From positions 1 through 17,058 of the forward strand of contig QHNB01000051.1 in NCBI GenBank assembly GCA_003217965.1: a DNA stretch of 17,058 nucleotides, written 5' to 3'. This stretch comes from Verrucomicrobiota bacterium (GTDB lineage Bacteria; Verrucomicrobiota; Verrucomicrobiia; Chthoniobacterales; UBA10450). This document shows positions 6,599-14,628 of this stretch, in pieces. Each line of letters begins with the position of its first letter. The stretch's first letter is position 1. Below the pieces are notes generated by a model. It was not told the origin of the DNA. It ran no database searches and saw only the letters and a program-made list of their open reading frames with translations. The translations under genes and the position numbers were made by a program.

Positions 6599-7506
6599 GT
6601 CTGGCGGTCGCTTGAATCTCGAATAGGGTCGTGCTGCGAGGGAAAGTCCCGTTTCTCCAGTCGACGAAGTATTTCGCTTAGCAGCATTTCGTTCTTTAAA
6701 TTCACTTGATAATCAAGATCGGCACGAAGCCGGTCTTTCTGCGCCTCGCGATTCTGCGACATCAAGATAATCGGCGCCTGTAGTCCACAAATAATTGCGA
6801 GCACGAGATTCAGGAAGACGTAGGGGTAAGGATCAAATTCTTTTTCCGCAAGCAGCCAGGTGTTTCCCGACATCCAGGCAAGAAACAGGCCTATTTCGAA
6901 TGCGATGAATTTCCAGCTACCTCCGAATTGGGCGATTTTATCGGCGGCGCGATCGGCCAGTGTGCGATTGGCCGCGTCTTCTTCGTTTGCATTTCGTGAG
7001 ACGCGATGGCGCAGCAACTCATCCGTGCGGCGCAAGCGATTGGTAATGGCACTTAACATCTCAAGGACAATGCGGGCATCACTCGAAACGAAGGTTAGAA
7101 AATTCTCACGCGTAAGTACAGCCACGTGCGCACGCTCGGTCACAACAGCATTGGCGGACCGGCCATGACCATCGATCATCGCCATTTCGCCGAAAAAATC
7201 GCCTTGACCAAGTTCGGCCAGGGTGACATCGCGGCCATCGGCATCGATAACGTAAATCCGGACATGTCCGTTCTCGATCAAATACATGGCGTTGCCTGCA
7301 TCTCCAACGTGGAAAAGCTGCTTTCCAGCTTCCAACTCAGCTGGGGTCAGGAGGGTGCAGAGTTCCTCCACCGCCGCGTCATCAAGGGCGGCGAAGATAG
7401 GGACACTTCGCAATCGTGCGGAGAGATCGGCGTTGGCACATGACCGTCGCTGTCCGGCCTGAGACGACTGGCGCGATCGCATTTCTATGGCGATGTTCGG
7501 GCTCAT
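6595..7506 (-). CDS. Cyclic-nucleotide-binding plus DUF1003 membrane protein
   Basis: A 303-residue protein. Residues about 34-150 form a CRP-type cNMP-binding beta barrel. The phosphate-binding cassette GEMAMIDGHGRSA (about 106-118) keeps the Glu (107) and Arg (116) that contact the ligand, so cAMP or a similar nucleotide is a plausible signal. Residues about 185-285 are a DUF1003 domain: two membrane helices (about 199-220 and 229-250) with the characteristic QAPIILMSQNR after the second, then a helical cytoplasmic tail. No DNA-binding domain is present, so this is a membrane effector rather than a transcription factor. Its ATG overlaps the lysS stop (ATGA), indicating translational coupling. 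The role of DUF1003 is not established. Confidence 0.88.
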   Translation of the reverse strand: MSPNIAIEMRSRQSSQAGQRRSCANADLSARLRSVPIFAALDDAAVEELCTLLTPAELEAGKQLFHVGDAGNAMYLIENGHVRIYVIDADGRDVTLAELGQGDFFGEMAMIDGHGRSANAVVTERAHVAVLTRENFLTFVSSDARIVLEMLSAITNRLRRTDELLRHRVSRNANEEDAANRTLADRAADKIAQFGGSWKFIAFEIGLFLAWMSGNTWLLAEKEFDPYPYVFLNLVLAIICGLQAPIILMSQNREAQKDRLRADLDYQVNLKNEMLLSEILRRLEKRDFPSQHDPIRDSSDRQT

Positions 7507-8957
7507 GTGCGCTTTAGCTTCAATAACGGAAATAGTATCACATCCCGGATCGATTCGGCACCTGTAAGTAACATCGTCAGCCGATCGATGCCGACCCCAA
7601 AACCACCGGCTGGCGGCATACCGTACTCGAGCGCGAGCAGAAACTCCTCGTCCACGCGCTGGGTTTCTTCGCCGGCTTGTGCGAGCAGACGTGCCCGCTG
7701 AACCATCGGGTCATTGAGCTCGGTGTAGCCGGGGGAAATTTCGACACCGTTAATGATCAGCTCGTAAACGTCGACCAGATCGGGATCTTCGCGGTTCTGT
7801 TTCGCCAGCGGGACCAATTCTTTTGGGCAATGGGTAACGAAGAGCGGATCAAACGTCTTTTCTTCAATCAGTTTTTCGAAAACATGCTGGGTCACTTCGA
7901 AATCGACCAGCTGCGGAAGGATCTCAACGCCGAGCTGTTTGGCCCCTTCCCGGCGTTGCTGGTCTGAGATTTCAAACCAATCCGAGCCCGCTACTTCGCG
8001 GACCAAATCGTAATAACGTGCGCGTCGCCACGGTCGCTGGAGATTGATCGTACGAGTGATATTTCCTTCGGCATCGCGATGCTCGATTTTCAATCCACCC
8101 GCGACCTTCTCCGCCAAATGGCAAATAAACGATTCAACAAGGTCCGCCATCATTTCGAAGTTCGCATAAGCCCAATAAGCTTCGAGCATGGTGAACTCGG
8201 GATTGTGCCGGCGTGAGATCCCCTCGTTTCGAAAATTGCGGTTGAGCTCAAAAACCTTGGTAAAGCCGGCAATGAGCAACCGTTTTAGATAGAGTTCCGG
8301 AGCAATGCGCAGATAAAGATCCATTCCAAGGGCCTTGTGATGTGTTCGGAATGGCTCCGCCGCCGCGCCCCCAGGAACCGACTGCAACATCGGCGTTTCA
8401 ACTTCGACAAAGCCGCGCTCTTCAAAAAAGCGCCGTGTTTCGCGCAGGACAAGGATGCGTTGGGCAAATACATCTCGCGACTGATCATTCGTGATCAGGT
8501 CAAGATAACGCTGACGATAGCGCGCCTCTACGTCCTGTAGGCCATGCCATTTTTCGGGCAGCGGGCGGAGCGATTTTGCCAGGATTTCAAAGCGATGGAT
8601 CTTTAGGGTTGGCTCACCGGTTTTCGTCGTAAAACAGGTCCCTTCCGCCCCGATGAAATCGCCAAGATCGAGCAGGCCAAAAACCTCCATCGCCTTGGCT
8701 CCGAACTCTTTCGTCTGTAAATAAATTTGGATCCGGCCAGTGGCATCGCGTAGATCGAGAAAATGGCTCTTGCCCATGTCTCGATGTGCGGTGATGCGAC
8801 CGGCCACACGAAAGCTCGCGCCTTCCGAGAATTTTTCACGAATATGCGCGATGTCGCCGGAAGTCTCAAAGGAGGTTCCAAAAGGTTCAATCCCGCCCGC
8901 CCTTAGCGCCTCGAGCTTTCCTCGGCGCAGAGCCAGCAATTCGCTCTCCTCCTCCAT
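7503..8957 (-). CDS. lysS: Lysyl-tRNA synthetase, class II
   Basis: A 484-residue enzyme charging tRNA-Lys with lysine. The N-terminal OB-fold anticodon-binding domain spans about residues 48-130 (RVAGRITAHRDMGKSHFLDLRD). The class II catalytic core follows: motif 1 around 181-200 (FVEVETPMLQ), motif 2 around 239-260 (NRNFRNEGISRRHNPEFTML) and motif 3 around 451-465 (GGFGVGIDRLTMLL). Length is near the usual bacterial size of about 490-505. An insert between motifs 2 and 3 (LVPLAKQNREDPDLVDVYEL) fits the family. The ATG at 8957 is the first sensible start; no strong Shine-Dalgarno is seen. It faces the ACT-domain gene across a 133-base gap and is followed without a gap by the cNMP/DUF1003 gene. 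Confidence 0.97.
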   Translation of the reverse strand: MEEESELLALRRGKLEALRAGGIEPFGTSFETSGDIAHIREKFSEGASFRVAGRITAHRDMGKSHFLDLRDATGRIQIYLQTKEFGAKAMEVFGLLDLGDFIGAEGTCFTTKTGEPTLKIHRFEILAKSLRPLPEKWHGLQDVEARYRQRYLDLITNDQSRDVFAQRILVLRETRRFFEERGFVEVETPMLQSVPGGAAAEPFRTHHKALGMDLYLRIAPELYLKRLLIAGFTKVFELNRNFRNEGISRRHNPEFTMLEAYWAYANFEMMADLVESFICHLAEKVAGGLKIEHRDAEGNITRTINLQRPWRRARYYDLVREVAGSDWFEISDQQRREGAKQLGVEILPQLVDFEVTQHVFEKLIEEKTFDPLFVTHCPKELVPLAKQNREDPDLVDVYELIINGVEISPGYTELNDPMVQRARLLAQAGEETQRVDEEFLLALEYGMPPAGGFGVGIDRLTMLLTGAESIRDVILFPLLKLKRT

Positions 8958-9046
8958 TGGTCGCCGAATTTAAGACGCAACCGGAAAATGAACAGCAGAA
9001 TGCAGGGCAATGTACTTGCCAACGAACTTCCAGCAGTGAGATATTT

Positions 9047-9086
9047 CGCCTCCCGCGAGGCCGAATTTCCCGCAGCGCGGGAAAGG
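9047..9086 (+). promoter_or_regulatory. Two hairpins over the ribosome-binding site of the ACT gene
   Basis: Directly upstream of the ATG at 9091 lie two adjacent stem-loops. The first is GCCTC (9048-9052) / GAGGC (9057-9061). The second is a perfect 8-bp stem, TTTCCCGC (9066-9073) / GCGGGAAA (9077-9084), with an AGC loop. The 3' arm of the second overlaps the Shine-Dalgarno-like GGGAAAGG (9079-9086). Folding would hide the ribosome-binding site, so translational control is possible. The hairpins may equally be dispersed repeats. Confidence 0.4.
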
Positions 9087-9090
9087 CAAC

Positions 9091-9561
9091 ATGGCTCTCG
9101 ATTTACCGGAAACGACATCAAAGATCGGCGGTCCGCAGGTCCGGCAGTTCTCGGTTTTTTTGCCGAACAAAGTGGGTGCCATGCTCGATATTGTGAAGCT
9201 GCTCAATACCCACTCCACCCATGTGGTCGCGCTGAGTGTTTCCGAGTCCACTGATTCCGCCATTGCACGAATAATCGTGAGCGATCCGGACCGGGTGGAA
9301 ATGTTATTCCGTGAAAACGAAATCGCATTCGGGGTATGCGACTTGATGGTGGTGGAGCTGCGCGAAGTCGCCACGCAACTGATCAAGCTCCTCGCCGCGC
9401 TGCTGATGGCGGAAGTAAACGTGCATTTCAGCTATCCCCTTCTCACGCGTCCCAATGATCGCGCCGCCCTGGCCATGTATGTTGACGATGCGGAATGCGC
9501 AAGCTCGGTGTTGTTAGGCGAAGGATTCCGTCTGCTCTCCCAAACCGACATCTCACGTTAA
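9091..9561 (+). CDS. Tandem ACT-domain regulatory protein
   Basis: A 156-residue soluble protein made of two ACT-like beta-alpha modules, about residues 15-75 (RQFSVFLPNKVGAMLDIVKL) and about 82-150 (MVVELREVATQLIKLLAALL, then VHFSYPL). ACT domains bind amino acids and regulate enzymes. No catalytic domain is attached, so it may act as a separate regulatory subunit or sensor. The N-terminal pattern matches the ACT half found in acetolactate synthase small subunits, but the second half differs from IlvH and the protein is not called IlvH here. The start is supported by GGGAAAGG five bases upstream. It is divergent to lysS and 80 bases before the TPR gene. Confidence 0.82.
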   Translation: MALDLPETTSKIGGPQVRQFSVFLPNKVGAMLDIVKLLNTHSTHVVALSVSESTDSAIARIIVSDPDRVEMLFRENEIAFGVCDLMVVELREVATQLIKLLAALLMAEVNVHFSYPLLTRPNDRAALAMYVDDAECASSVLLGEGFRLLSQTDISR

Positions 9562-9604
9562 TTTTGAACGGTGCGCGTCGACATTTTGTCCAGCGTGCAG
9601 TCGA

Positions 9605-9631
9605 TTGACAGCTCTGCTGGTCTTGTTAACA
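9605..9631 (+). promoter_or_regulatory. Candidate promoter of the envelope gene chain
   Basis: TTGACA (9605-9610) is followed after 15 bases by TTAACA (9626-9631), just before the ATG at 9642. The -35 is perfect, while the -10 and spacing are weak and the 5' leader would be very short. It is a candidate start point for the gene run from the TPR gene onward. Confidence 0.25.
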
Positions 9632-9641
9632 AAAACGTCTG

Positions 9642-10742
9642 ATGCCTGTCCTAGTCACTTCTCCGTCGCCCCGCGTTGATCGCAGCTATTTTATTGCACT
9701 TGGTCTGGTCATCGCGTTGGCGGCCGGTGAAGTCTTAGCCGCACTGATCCATTTTAGCGCTAAGACACGGACCGAGCGCGCTGCCGCGCCGACGACAACA
9801 TCGGCGCCAATGGTCTCGGAAAGCGCTGGGCCGGCAGCTCCAACCGCAGCTTCTTCGCCCCCCTCGCCGGCTATTCCGCCGAGCTCGGCGACCTTGTCTG
9901 CATCCGAGCGCCTGCTCAAGGAAGCGCGCGCCCTCAATGAGCGGGGCGATACCGCCAACGCTCTCGCCCGGCTCCAGGAAGCTTCGCAGCGCGATCCTAC
10001 GAACCCGCAGGTGCTGGCGGAGATGGCGACAATTTACGAATCCATTCAGCTTTTCGATCGCTCGAACGAAACCTGGCGAAAAATTCAAGAACTCGGACCA
10101 TCCGCCGGCACACTTTATGAGCTTGCGGACATGAAACTGAAAACGGGAGTACCGGCAGTCACAGCCAGTCCTCCCGGGCACTCATTCACGGACAGTGCGG
10201 GAATGCCACTCGATAACGAAGGCATCCCGGAAGGCTCCAATTTTGGGGTTACTGATATCGCGACCGAGGAAATGCCGGATCCGGAAGCAGAGACGAATCT
10301 TCGATTAAAGATTGCGATCAAGGCGCGTCCGGGTGTGCCCATCGATCATTCGAAGCTGCGCATCATGGTTTTATTTTATGACCTCGTTGACAACGAAAAG
10401 GTCGTGCCCACGGACGCGGATGTGAGTTATGAATGGATGAGCACGAAGCACGATTGGATTGAGACGAATCCGGAGACGTTGATCGTGACCTATTTGCGCT
10501 CGAAAACTCATGCCATCACTTCGGAAGCAGCGCTCTCTGCTGCCGCGGCAGCGGTTACCCCCGGAAAGAATTCGCCAAAGCCTAAAAAACGTGCGGAATC
10601 GAATTCCGATTCACTGCCGGGTGATGCTGGGCGCCGAAAATATCTCGGTTATGTGATTCGCATTTTTTACAACGATAAACTACAGACGCTCCGCGCCGAA
10701 CCCGCGCGCCTGCTGAATGACGCGCCCAATCCTTCACCGTGA
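9642..10742 (+). CDS. Membrane-anchored TPR protein
   Basis: A 366-residue protein with one N-terminal membrane helix (about residues 16-38, FIALGLVIALAAGEVLAALI) acting as signal anchor. A Pro/Ser/Ala-rich linker (about 45-82) follows, then tetratricopeptide-like helices (about 86-165, e.g. ALNERGDTANALARLQEASQ and MATIYESIQLFDRSNETWRK). The C-terminal part (about 205-310, RLKIAIKARPGVPIDHSKL) is beta-rich and unknown, and a basic stretch (KPKKRAESNSD) sits near the end. TPRs bind partner proteins, so a scaffold on the periplasmic side is inferred. The stop overlaps the GTG start of the pseudo-receiver gene (GTGA), so the two are translationally coupled. The family is not known to me. Confidence 0.8.
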   Translation: MPVLVTSPSPRVDRSYFIALGLVIALAAGEVLAALIHFSAKTRTERAAAPTTTSAPMVSESAGPAAPTAASSPPSPAIPPSSATLSASERLLKEARALNERGDTANALARLQEASQRDPTNPQVLAEMATIYESIQLFDRSNETWRKIQELGPSAGTLYELADMKLKTGVPAVTASPPGHSFTDSAGMPLDNEGIPEGSNFGVTDIATEEMPDPEAETNLRLKIAIKARPGVPIDHSKLRIMVLFYDLVDNEKVVPTDADVSYEWMSTKHDWIETNPETLIVTYLRSKTHAITSEAALSAAAAAVTPGKNSPKPKKRAESNSDSLPGDAGRRKYLGYVIRIFYNDKLQTLRAEPARLLNDAPNPSP

Positions 10743-11431
10743 CGCAATTGCTCATCGTGCACCGCGACGCCGACATTGGCCGACAGCTGGTGCAACTGGT
10801 GACGGATTACACGGGATACGAAAGTGCCTTCACTCGGAGTGAGAGTGAAACCCTTGTCTGGTTGCGACGGCAATCGGGGGCACATCCGCGAATCCTGCTC
10901 ATCCAACTTGATGCGCCGGGACTCGATGGACTTGTCCTCGGCGCAACGTTGAGTGGAATTTTCAGCGGCCTGCAGACGCTGTTTTTTCCGCCTTATTCGG
11001 CTGCGGAACAACGGATCGAAGTTGCCGGATCAAAAATATTTCCGGAACCGATCGACGGCGAGCGATTGATCGCCATGATCGAACGCTCCGTACGCATGAT
11101 CGGCAACGCGCCGGATTTATTCCATGCCATCGACATATTACAAATGTGTTGCCTGGCAAAACGAAGTGGCGGGCTGCAAATGGTGACCGGCTCGCAACTG
11201 GGCACGGTTTACCTGAAGGATGGGCGTATCCTGCATGCAGAAACGCAAAGCGCCCGGGGTGAGGATGCCGTTTTTGACCTCGTGGGTTGGGGCGAAATCG
11301 AGTTCGCTTATGACCGTGGCGTTAGCCCTCCAGACGACACCGTAAAAAGAAACTGGGATGAATTGCTGATCGCGGCCATAGAGGAACGACAGCGTCGCGC
11401 CCTGCCGGAGTGGCGGCGTCAACTGGCATGA
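10739..11431 (+). CDS. Pseudo-receiver + DUF4388 (PATAN) protein
   Basis: A 230-residue soluble protein. Residues 1-120 have a receiver-like fold pattern (QLLIVHRDADIGRQLVQLV ... ILLIQLDAPGLDGLVLG ... KIFPEPIDGERLIAMIERSV), but the chemistry is gone. The acidic pair is His8-Arg9, the phosphoacceptor position is Gln56 and the switch Lys is Glu103. Residues about 125-205 match DUF4388/PATAN (AIDILQMCCLAKRSGGLQM, GTVYLKDGRILHAETQSARG), a dimerisation or interaction domain found in bacterial signalling proteins. It therefore probably works by protein contact rather than phosphorylation. It starts at a GTG overlapping the TPR stop, and its own stop overlaps the next ATG (ATGA). Its partner is probably the co-made TPR protein, by inference only. 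Confidence 0.82.
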   Translation: MTQLLIVHRDADIGRQLVQLVTDYTGYESAFTRSESETLVWLRRQSGAHPRILLIQLDAPGLDGLVLGATLSGIFSGLQTLFFPPYSAAEQRIEVAGSKIFPEPIDGERLIAMIERSVRMIGNAPDLFHAIDILQMCCLAKRSGGLQMVTGSQLGTVYLKDGRILHAETQSARGEDAVFDLVGWGEIEFAYDRGVSPPDDTVKRNWDELLIAAIEERQRRALPEWRRQLA

Positions 11432-12342
11432 ACATTTTTTCCCTGCGCGGCTTTTGTATATTTTTCGTGCCGATGAGAAACACGGTCCTTTTTCTGGTGT
11501 TCTCCTTCATCGTTGGTGCGGCCAATGCTCAGATTCAGGTCCAACTAAAATTCAATCGCTTGCAGTACATCGCTTACGAACCACTCATCGCTACGGTCAC
11601 GATCACCAATCGCGCCGGTCGCGATATCGATTTACGCGACGAAGGGGGACAGCATTGGTTCGGCTTTGAAGTGACCCGGAACGAAGGCCAATCGATCGGG
11701 CCTGCCACGACCCCCGAATCGCCACCACTCCAGATCGAGGCGAGCCAGAGCGTGACGCAAAAAATTAATCTCACTCCCTTATTCCCGATGCAGGATTTTG
11801 GCGCGTACCATGTTCGCGCCCATGTCTATTTCGCTGATCTCGGTCGCTATTTCTATTCGCCTGCCAAAGTAATCGAGATCACCGACGCCCGGCCGATTTG
11901 GAAACAAAGCGTCGGCGTCCCTGGCAGCAGCGGCGCCGGCGGCGATGTCCGCACCTATTCGCTGATGACAAATCGATTTCCCGATCACACCTCTCTTTAT
12001 GTGCGGGTGGAAGACGAAAATCGCGGCATCGTTTACGCCACTTATTCGCTCGGACACGTGATCGCGTTCGACGAACCACACGCGGAAATCGACCGGGAAA
12101 ACAGGCTTCACGTTCTTCATTGTGCGGGGCCGCGTGTCTGGTCTTACGTCACCATCGGACTCAATGGTCAGCTGCTGGCACGATCCACTCTGGTGGAGAC
12201 GAAAACGCGGCCGCATTTCAAACGAACTGCCGAAGGCGATGTCGCTATCATCGGTGGAATGACCGAATCGGCCGCGGCCCGAGCGGCCGAGAATGCTGTC
12301 CCGAAGTTATCGACGCGTCCGGATAAGCCGCCCGGAGACTGA
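11428..12342 (+). CDS. Exported hypothetical protein with an Ig-like N-terminal domain
   Basis: A 304-residue exported protein. The hydrophobic signal segment MRNTVLFLVFSFIVGAANA is followed by IQVQLKFNRLQYIAYEPLIA, TVTITNRAGRDIDLRD and WFGFEVTRNEG. This strand pattern is like an Ig-like or intracellular-proteinase-inhibitor-like fold (about residues 36-160). The rest (about 165-290: YSLMTNRFPDHTSLYVRVED, IVYATYSLGHVIAFDEPHAE) is beta-rich. No family is named. The ATG at 11428 overlaps the preceding stop (ATGA). The ATG at 11473 would give the classic signal peptide alone and is an equally good start. A GTG at 11410 in the same frame is less likely. The gene ends 14 bases before the amidase gene. 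Confidence 0.7.
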   Translation: MNIFSLRGFCIFFVPMRNTVLFLVFSFIVGAANAQIQVQLKFNRLQYIAYEPLIATVTITNRAGRDIDLRDEGGQHWFGFEVTRNEGQSIGPATTPESPPLQIEASQSVTQKINLTPLFPMQDFGAYHVRAHVYFADLGRYFYSPAKVIEITDARPIWKQSVGVPGSSGAGGDVRTYSLMTNRFPDHTSLYVRVEDENRGIVYATYSLGHVIAFDEPHAEIDRENRLHVLHCAGPRVWSYVTIGLNGQLLARSTLVETKTRPHFKRTAEGDVAIIGGMTESAAARAAENAVPKLSTRPDKPPGD

Positions 12343-12356
12343 AATCTTCCTGAAAA

Positions 12357-13139
12357 ATGTCTCGGCGCGTCACACGAACGATTTTTATTCTGCTCTGCCT
12401 ATGCGCGGGCGCTCCTCGACTCGAGGCGCAGCTGACCCGGTTTACCACCATCGTAATTGACGCCGGTCATGGTGGCTATGATCGCGGGGGCATTCCCGGT
12501 CAGCGCATACCGGAAAAAGTGATGACACTGGATGTTTCGCAGCGGCTGAAACCGCTGCTCGAGAAAGCGGGCTACCGTGTTATCATGACGCGCGATAGCG
12601 ACGTTTTTGTCCCGCTTCCAACCCGGATCGCAATCGCCAATTCCTATCCCAACGCCGTCTTCATTTGCGTTCACTTCAACTCTGCCACTCGAAGCGGCGC
12701 TAACGGGATCGAAACATATTTTTACAGCACAGAGAGCGCTCCCCTTGCCGCCAGTATTCAAGGGGCCGTGCTCGGCGGTGCGCCCACGGAAAATCGAGGC
12801 GTGCGCCGGCGCGGTTATTATGTTTTACGCCGCACCACCATTCCGGCGGTGTTAGTCGAATGCGGGTTCCTGACCAACCCAACTGAGGCCCAATACGCGC
12901 AAAGCGCCGCTTATCGGCAGAAATTGGCGGAGAATATTGCCCGCGGAATTCGCAGTCGGCCCGCCTTGGCCGCCCGCACCGACTTCACAAATCGCGCATC
13001 ACATGTCGACGTCGGCCTGCAACCGTTTTACGATCAGCGGTTCATGCGCGATTCCAGTTCCAAACACCACAAGGGTTCAAAATCGAAAAAAAGGTCGTCG
13101 AGCAAAAGGAAACATAAATCCACCTTGAGCGAGCAGTGA
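12357..13139 (+). CDS. N-acetylmuramoyl-L-alanine amidase (Amidase_3)
   Basis: A 260-residue exported zinc amidase that cuts the amide bond between muramic acid and the stem peptide. The signal peptide is MSRRVTRTIFILLCLCAGAP plus RLEA. The catalytic domain (about 30-200) shows all expected ligands: His38 (IDAGHGG), Glu53 (RIPEKVM), His106 (CVHFNS) and catalytic Glu168 (LVECGFLTNP). A short unknown tail ends in a Lys/Ser-rich patch (SSSKHHKGSKSKKRSSSKRK), probably disordered and able to bind acidic surfaces or cell wall. No LysM, SPOR or other wall-binding domain is present. The TGA overlaps the GTG of the downstream nnr gene. It resembles AmiC/CwlC-type cell-separation amidases; the exact role is unproven. 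Confidence 0.93.
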   Translation: MSRRVTRTIFILLCLCAGAPRLEAQLTRFTTIVIDAGHGGYDRGGIPGQRIPEKVMTLDVSQRLKPLLEKAGYRVIMTRDSDVFVPLPTRIAIANSYPNAVFICVHFNSATRSGANGIETYFYSTESAPLAASIQGAVLGGAPTENRGVRRRGYYVLRRTTIPAVLVECGFLTNPTEAQYAQSAAYRQKLAENIARGIRSRPALAARTDFTNRASHVDVGLQPFYDQRFMRDSSSKHHKGSKSKKRSSSKRKHKSTLSEQ

Positions 13140-14614
13140 ACTCGCCTGTCGTCAGTTCGGCTGAAATGAGGGCCGCGGAGAACTCCGCTTTCGCGAAAGG
13201 AATTTCGGCGGAAGCTCTCATGAACACCGCCGGCGCTGGAATCGCACGCGGGGTGCAGCAATTTTTTCCACAGCCCGGCCACTGCCTTTGCTTCGCCGGA
13301 AAAGGGAATAACGGCGGGGATGCTCTGGTCGCTGCTGCGCATCTGAAGCGCGCTGGCTGGCACACCGACGTACACCTTTCGTTTTCAGAAAATGAATCCA
13401 GCGATTTGCTTCGTAAAAAAATTGCTGAGTTCCGCGATACGGCAGCAATTGAACGCATTTTGAATGTTTCTCCGTCGTTCATCGTTCTCGATGGATTGCT
13501 TGGACTCGGATCGAAACCGCCGTTGCGAGGCCCGATCCTGGCCGCCTGCCGCGAGATCAACCGGCTTCGCCGCGAACAGAGTGCCTATGTTTTCGCGGTC
13601 GATCTCCCGAGCGGACTCGACGGCGACACGGGGGCAGTTGATCAAGATTGCGTCGTGGCCGATTTCACCGTCACCATTGGCGCGGCTAAACGGGGTTTGC
13701 TTGCTGATGACGCGCTCAACTTCATCGGCCGGCTTGCAGTTGTTTCCTTACCTGAACTTGGGTTGCCGGATACGGAGGAAACCATCGCCTGCTCTACTTC
13801 GCTCCAGGACGTACTGCCGCGGCGGCAATTCAGCGCCTTCAAGAACCAGTTCGGTCGTATCGGAATTGTGGCGGGTTCGCGCGGCTTCGCTGGCGCGGCG
13901 ACCATGTGCGCGTTCGGCGCGCTTCGCGGCGGTGCTGGTTTAGTAGAGGTCTTCGTTCCAGAAAACATTTACGAGATCGTTACCGCAGCGGCGCCATTCG
14001 AATCAATGGTGAAGCCGATAAAAACATATGCGAAACTGCGCGACGAAGCAGTTGACGCGTGGGCGATCGGGCCGGGATTGGGCAAGACGCACGCAAAAGA
14101 GATCACGGCGCTCGTTCAACAAAACGAGAAACCTATGGTCGTCGATGCTGACGCGCTTAATGTTTTGTCAGGTCAGGTAAGCGTTCTTAAAAATTGCCGC
14201 GGACCGCGCTTGTTAACGCCGCACGCCGGAGAAATGAAGCGGTTGGCCGGCGATCATAAAATTTCGCGCGCAGACATTGCCCGGAAACTTACCACCGAAT
14301 TCCCTGTCACGTTGTTATTGAAGGGCAGCCGAACGATTGTGGCGGAGGGAGGCAAGCGCATCAGTTACAACACAACTGGCAATCCAGGCATGGCCACGGG
14401 GGGAATGGGTGATGTCCTCACCGGTGTCTGTGCCGCTCTGATTGGGCAAAAAGTTTCCTTGTTCGACAGTGCACGGGTTGCGGCATGGGTTTGTGGTCGC
14501 TCGGCCGAGTTGGCGTTGTTCAATAATAGCGCCAGCGAACAATCGCTGCTCCCCCGCGATGTGCTCGAGCATCTTGGGCGCGCATTTCGCGACCTGCAAG
14601 GAAGCGCGATCTAG
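13136..14614 (+). CDS. nnr: Bifunctional NAD(P)HX epimerase/dehydratase
   Basis: A 492-residue repair enzyme for hydrated NADH/NADPH. The N-terminal half (about 1-220) is the YjeF_N epimerase, with LMNTAGAGIARGV, GKGNNGGDALVAAAHLKRAG and DLPSGLDGDTG. The C-terminal half is the ADP-dependent dehydratase (about 230-490), with LTPHAGEMKRL and GNPGMATGGMGDVLTG (residues 415-430, catalytic Asp426). Length matches the bacterial fusion form. The GTG start overlaps the amidase stop (GTGA) and gives a normal family N-terminus, VSSAEMRAAE. It is a housekeeping repair gene carried in the same reading unit as the amidase and 14 bases before the M50 gene. Confidence 0.95.
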   Translation: MNSPVVSSAEMRAAENSAFAKGISAEALMNTAGAGIARGVQQFFPQPGHCLCFAGKGNNGGDALVAAAHLKRAGWHTDVHLSFSENESSDLLRKKIAEFRDTAAIERILNVSPSFIVLDGLLGLGSKPPLRGPILAACREINRLRREQSAYVFAVDLPSGLDGDTGAVDQDCVVADFTVTIGAAKRGLLADDALNFIGRLAVVSLPELGLPDTEETIACSTSLQDVLPRRQFSAFKNQFGRIGIVAGSRGFAGAATMCAFGALRGGAGLVEVFVPENIYEIVTAAAPFESMVKPIKTYAKLRDEAVDAWAIGPGLGKTHAKEITALVQQNEKPMVVDADALNVLSGQVSVLKNCRGPRLLTPHAGEMKRLAGDHKISRADIARKLTTEFPVTLLLKGSRTIVAEGGKRISYNTTGNPGMATGGMGDVLTGVCAALIGQKVSLFDSARVAAWVCGRSAELALFNNSASEQSLLPRDVLEHLGRAFRDLQGSAI

Positions 14615-14628
14615 CCGAATCTTCTCGT

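Noticed and set aside
6580..6620. Terminator between the converging exported-protein and cNMP/DUF1003 genes
   Set aside because: The stop codons overlap, and no GC-rich stem followed by a T-run is visible.
9091..9561. Acetolactate synthase small subunit (ilvH)
   Set aside because: The ACT-like first half fits in general, but the second half lacks the IlvH C-terminal pattern and no ilvB/ilvC neighbour is present.
11410..11427. GTG start for the exported Ig-like protein
   Set aside because: It only adds residues before the ATG that overlaps the preceding stop and does not improve the signal peptide.
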